NCBI RefSeq assembly: GCF_001618425.1 | Contig: NZ_BDCU01000055.1 | Coordinates: 26,570-90,569, forward strand | Direction: 5' to 3' | From: Nocardia fusca NBRC 14340 | GTDB taxonomy: Bacteria; Actinomycetota; Actinomycetes; Mycobacteriales; Mycobacteriaceae | Length of the DNA: 64,000 nucleotides | Shown: positions 61,895-64,000 of the stretch, one piece after another | How the letters are laid out: every line of letters starts with the position of its first letter | Numbering within the stretch: position 1 is the first letter of the stretch | Position numbers and translations under genes: made by a program | The notes under the pieces: model-generated | Told to the model about the DNA's origin: nothing | The model's database searches: none | What the model saw: only the letters and a program-made list of their open reading frames with translations

Positions 61895-63024
61895 CCCTCA
61901 CCATCGGCAATGTCGAACAATGGCAGACCGACCATCTCACCGCGGCCGCCACTCACGCGACTACGCTGTCCGGCCGGCTCGACCAGCTCACCGGGACCGC
62001 GGTCACCGACACCCGGGCGATGCACTGGACCGGATCCGCGGGTGCGGCCGCCGGTACCCGGATGGATATCGAACGCACCCGAACCGGAGCAGTGAGCGCA
62101 GCCCTGCTCGAACTCGACACCGCACTGCGCGCCGAAGTCGCCAACCTGATCGAGGCGAGGAACAGGGTCCTGCTGATGCGCGATACCGCGCGCAACACCG
62201 CGCAGCCGCCACTACCGGCCTTCGACGTGGCCGACGACGGTACCGTCAGCGCCCAGTCGCGGATCGACTATCTACGCCGGGCCGCCGGCGACACCGCCGA
62301 TTCCGCCGAAATGCAACGCACCGAGCTGGGGCAGCGCCTCGTGGCGGCCTCCCACCAGTGGCATATCGTCAACGCCCTGAAAAGCGCGGAGGACACCGCG
62401 AACCGGGCCACCACCCAGGTACAGCAGGCCGTCACCGCACTGGAGCATGCCCACGGTGTGCTGGGCGAACCCGGTACCGCCCCCGCCGCCGCGCCGACGG
62501 TTCCGGCCGCCACCACGGCACCCTCGGCCGGGGACGGCGCGCCGAGCTCCGGATACCCCACCACCAGCGGTTCCCCGGCCAGTTCCCTGATGGGTGGTAC
62601 ATCCACCGACAGCGGCTCCGGAAGTCCCGCGCCCTCGTCCGGGGCGGCCCCCACCACCATGCCCACCGGCGATCAGGCGGAGTGGATAAAGGAAGCCATC
62701 CGCGTACTGCGCGAGAACGGCTACGACATCGACGATGCCGAGGCCGCCACCATCGCGCTGATCATCGAACGCGAATCCGGTGGCAATCCGAACGCCATCA
62801 ATCTGTGGGACAGCAACGCCGCGGCCGGGATCCCGTCGAAGGGTCTCATGCAGACCATCGATCCGACCTTCAACTCCTATTCGCTGCCCGGTCACGGCGA
62901 TATCTGGAATCCGGTGGACAACATCATCGCCGGTACGAGGTACGCCATCGAACGGTACGGTTCGCTCGGCAATGTGCCCGGGGTGGTGGGGGTCTCCAAC
63001 GGCACCGGCTACGTCGGATACTGA
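61891..63024 (+). CDS. WXG-like N-terminal domain fused to a lytic transglycosylase (SLT) domain
   Basis: 377 residues. Residues 1-190 are helical with a WTG turn at 46-48, as in WXG100/LXG-type secretion domains. A Ser/Thr/Pro/Ala linker covers 190-260. The SLT domain follows: IIERESGGNPNAINLWD (catalytic Glu about 295), KGLMQTI and NIIAGTRYAIERYGS. No Sec signal. Export through a type VII (ESX) system and cleavage of peptidoglycan are inferred; the upstream EspC-like partner supports this. Confidence 0.78.
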   Translation: MTLTIGNVEQWQTDHLTAAATHATTLSGRLDQLTGTAVTDTRAMHWTGSAGAAAGTRMDIERTRTGAVSAALLELDTALRAEVANLIEARNRVLLMRDTARNTAQPPLPAFDVADDGTVSAQSRIDYLRRAAGDTADSAEMQRTELGQRLVAASHQWHIVNALKSAEDTANRATTQVQQAVTALEHAHGVLGEPGTAPAAAPTVPAATTAPSAGDGAPSSGYPTTSGSPASSLMGGTSTDSGSGSPAPSSGAAPTTMPTGDQAEWIKEAIRVLRENGYDIDDAEAATIALIIERESGGNPNAINLWDSNAAAGIPSKGLMQTIDPTFNSYSLPGHGDIWNPVDNIIAGTRYAIERYGSLGNVPGVVGVSNGTGYVGY

Positions 63025-63150
63025 CGCCGCCACACGCCGAGCACAGCGAACCGACGGCTCGGCGTGGCGCGGTGACACACGCCCCGTAAAGTCGTCTCAC
63101 AGGAAACACGCAGAAGTACCGCGGCCCAACCCGCCGCGCGAGGAGCACAA

Positions 63151-63921
63151 GTGTCACTCGATCAGCCGCTCGCCCCGCTTCCCCAGGAGGGCATGGGGTT
63201 CGTTACGGCGTGGCCGGTGCGAGCCGGCGACGTGGACCCGTACAACCGTCTACGCCTCGACGGTGTCGCCCGCTACCTCCAGGACATCGCCTGGGAACAC
63301 CTCCAGCAATCGGTCCTGGAACAGAGCGACCCGAGCTGGATCATCCGGCGCACGGTCATCGACGTGGTCCGCCCGGTACTGTGGCCCGACCACGTCCACC
63401 TGCGACGCTGGTGTTCGAGTATGTCCACCCGCTGGGCGAATATGCGGGTGCGTATCACCAGCGACCGGGGCGGCCTGATCGAAACCGAAGGTTTCTGGAT
63501 CAACATCAACGAGTCGAACAATATGCCCGCCCGGATCAGCGACGCGGGTCTGGCCTACCTCGCCCAGACCACCACCGAGCAGCGACTCCGCTGGCGCCCC
63601 TGGCTCACCGACCCAGCGCCACCCGAATCCGACACCGACCTGCCGTTTCCGCTGCGTGCCACCGATATCGACCAGTACAACCATGTGAACAACACCTGCT
63701 ACTGGCAGGCCGTGGAGCAGTACCTGGTCGACTACCCCAAGCTGGTCAGCGGCCCGCACCGCGCGGTCATCGAATACGTCGCGCCGGTCCTGGCCCGGCA
63801 GCACATCAGCGTCCGCAGCAGGTACGAACCGGGTGACCGGACCACGGGCCGCCCGACCCTGCGCCTGTGGTTCGTCGTGGACGGAATCACCACCACAATC
63901 GTCCGTATAGCGCCCCTGTAG
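63151..63921 (+). CDS. Acyl-ACP thioesterase-like protein (double hotdog)
   Basis: 256 residues from a GTG with AGGAG upstream. Two hotdog domains: the first with VDPYNRLRLDGVARYLQDIAWEH, the second with DIDQYNHVNNTCYWQAVEQYL. The N-HVNN motif of the second half is the active-site region of FatA/FatB-type thioesterases. It would release fatty acids from ACP or CoA; specificity unknown. Confidence 0.8.
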   Translation: MSLDQPLAPLPQEGMGFVTAWPVRAGDVDPYNRLRLDGVARYLQDIAWEHLQQSVLEQSDPSWIIRRTVIDVVRPVLWPDHVHLRRWCSSMSTRWANMRVRITSDRGGLIETEGFWININESNNMPARISDAGLAYLAQTTTEQRLRWRPWLTDPAPPESDTDLPFPLRATDIDQYNHVNNTCYWQAVEQYLVDYPKLVSGPHRAVIEYVAPVLARQHISVRSRYEPGDRTTGRPTLRLWFVVDGITTTIVRIAPL

Positions 63922-64000
63922 ACCCATTCGCCTACGAGGGGCACTCCCGGCCGGACGGGCAAACATGCCGACCCGACCATCGAATGCCGAGGCAACTCCG

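Overview
The window is high-GC actinobacterial DNA. It carries mycofactocin genes, a mce lipid-transport operon, 3-ketosteroid 9alpha-hydroxylase genes, DUF3558 lipoproteins, an EspC/WXG-like secretion pair and the rpsL-rpsG-fusA-tuf operon. Together these point to a mycolic-acid-containing genus, most likely Nocardia or a close relative (inference from gene content and style). No rRNA or tRNA gene and no CRISPR array was recognised.

Layout. 0-7 kb: a quinone-oxidoreductase/TetR divergon, a serine-hydrolase lipoprotein with an MTB12-like tail, a secreted CAP protein, and a metal-response island (MerR with a small Cys protein, divergent from a CmtR-like ArsR sensor with a CDF-like exporter). 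7-13 kb: a catabolic operon with a KshA Rieske oxygenase, an HsaA-like flavin monooxygenase and an HsaC-like extradiol dioxygenase, flanked by an IclR and a double-TetR regulator. 13-23 kb: a complete mce operon on the minus strand (two small membrane proteins, yrbEA, yrbEB, mceA-F, a Mce-associated protein), with a hairpin element between mceD and mceE. 23-34 kb: accessory DNA with a DUF2236 protein, a gene remnant, an RsbW-like ATPase protein, a sugar-type ABC importer without its ATPase, a methyltransferase/TetR divergon with a striking operator, an XRE-DUF397 pair, and an AT-rich tandem dyad in a gene-poor kilobase.

34-41 kb: the mycofactocin locus (mftA, a fused mftB-mftC, then mftF and mftG after a strong terminator). 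It is divergent from a TetR gene and from kshB, the KshA reductase, which is preceded by a KstR-type box. mftD and mftE are not in the window. 41-53 kb: a LysR-controlled MFS/FAD-oxidoreductase operon, a MurI-like racemase, a ferredoxin-reductase-like flavoprotein, an SPW membrane protein, a long disordered protein, a WYL regulator/FAD monooxygenase divergon and a VapBC-like toxin-antitoxin pair. 53-64 kb: tuf, fusA, rpsG, rpsL, two DUF3558 lipoproteins, a small secreted protein, a quinone reductase, an EspC-like/lytic-transglycosylase pair and an acyl-ACP thioesterase-like protein.

Functional picture. mce transport, KshA/KshB and the HsaA/HsaC-like enzymes all suit uptake and ring degradation of sterols or similar compounds. 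Mycofactocin would supply a redox cofactor. The order rpsL-rpsG-fusA-tuf, ferredoxin reductase, mft matches the M. tuberculosis Rv0682-Rv0697 neighbourhood as I recall it, so the mft location looks ancestral with genes inserted around it.
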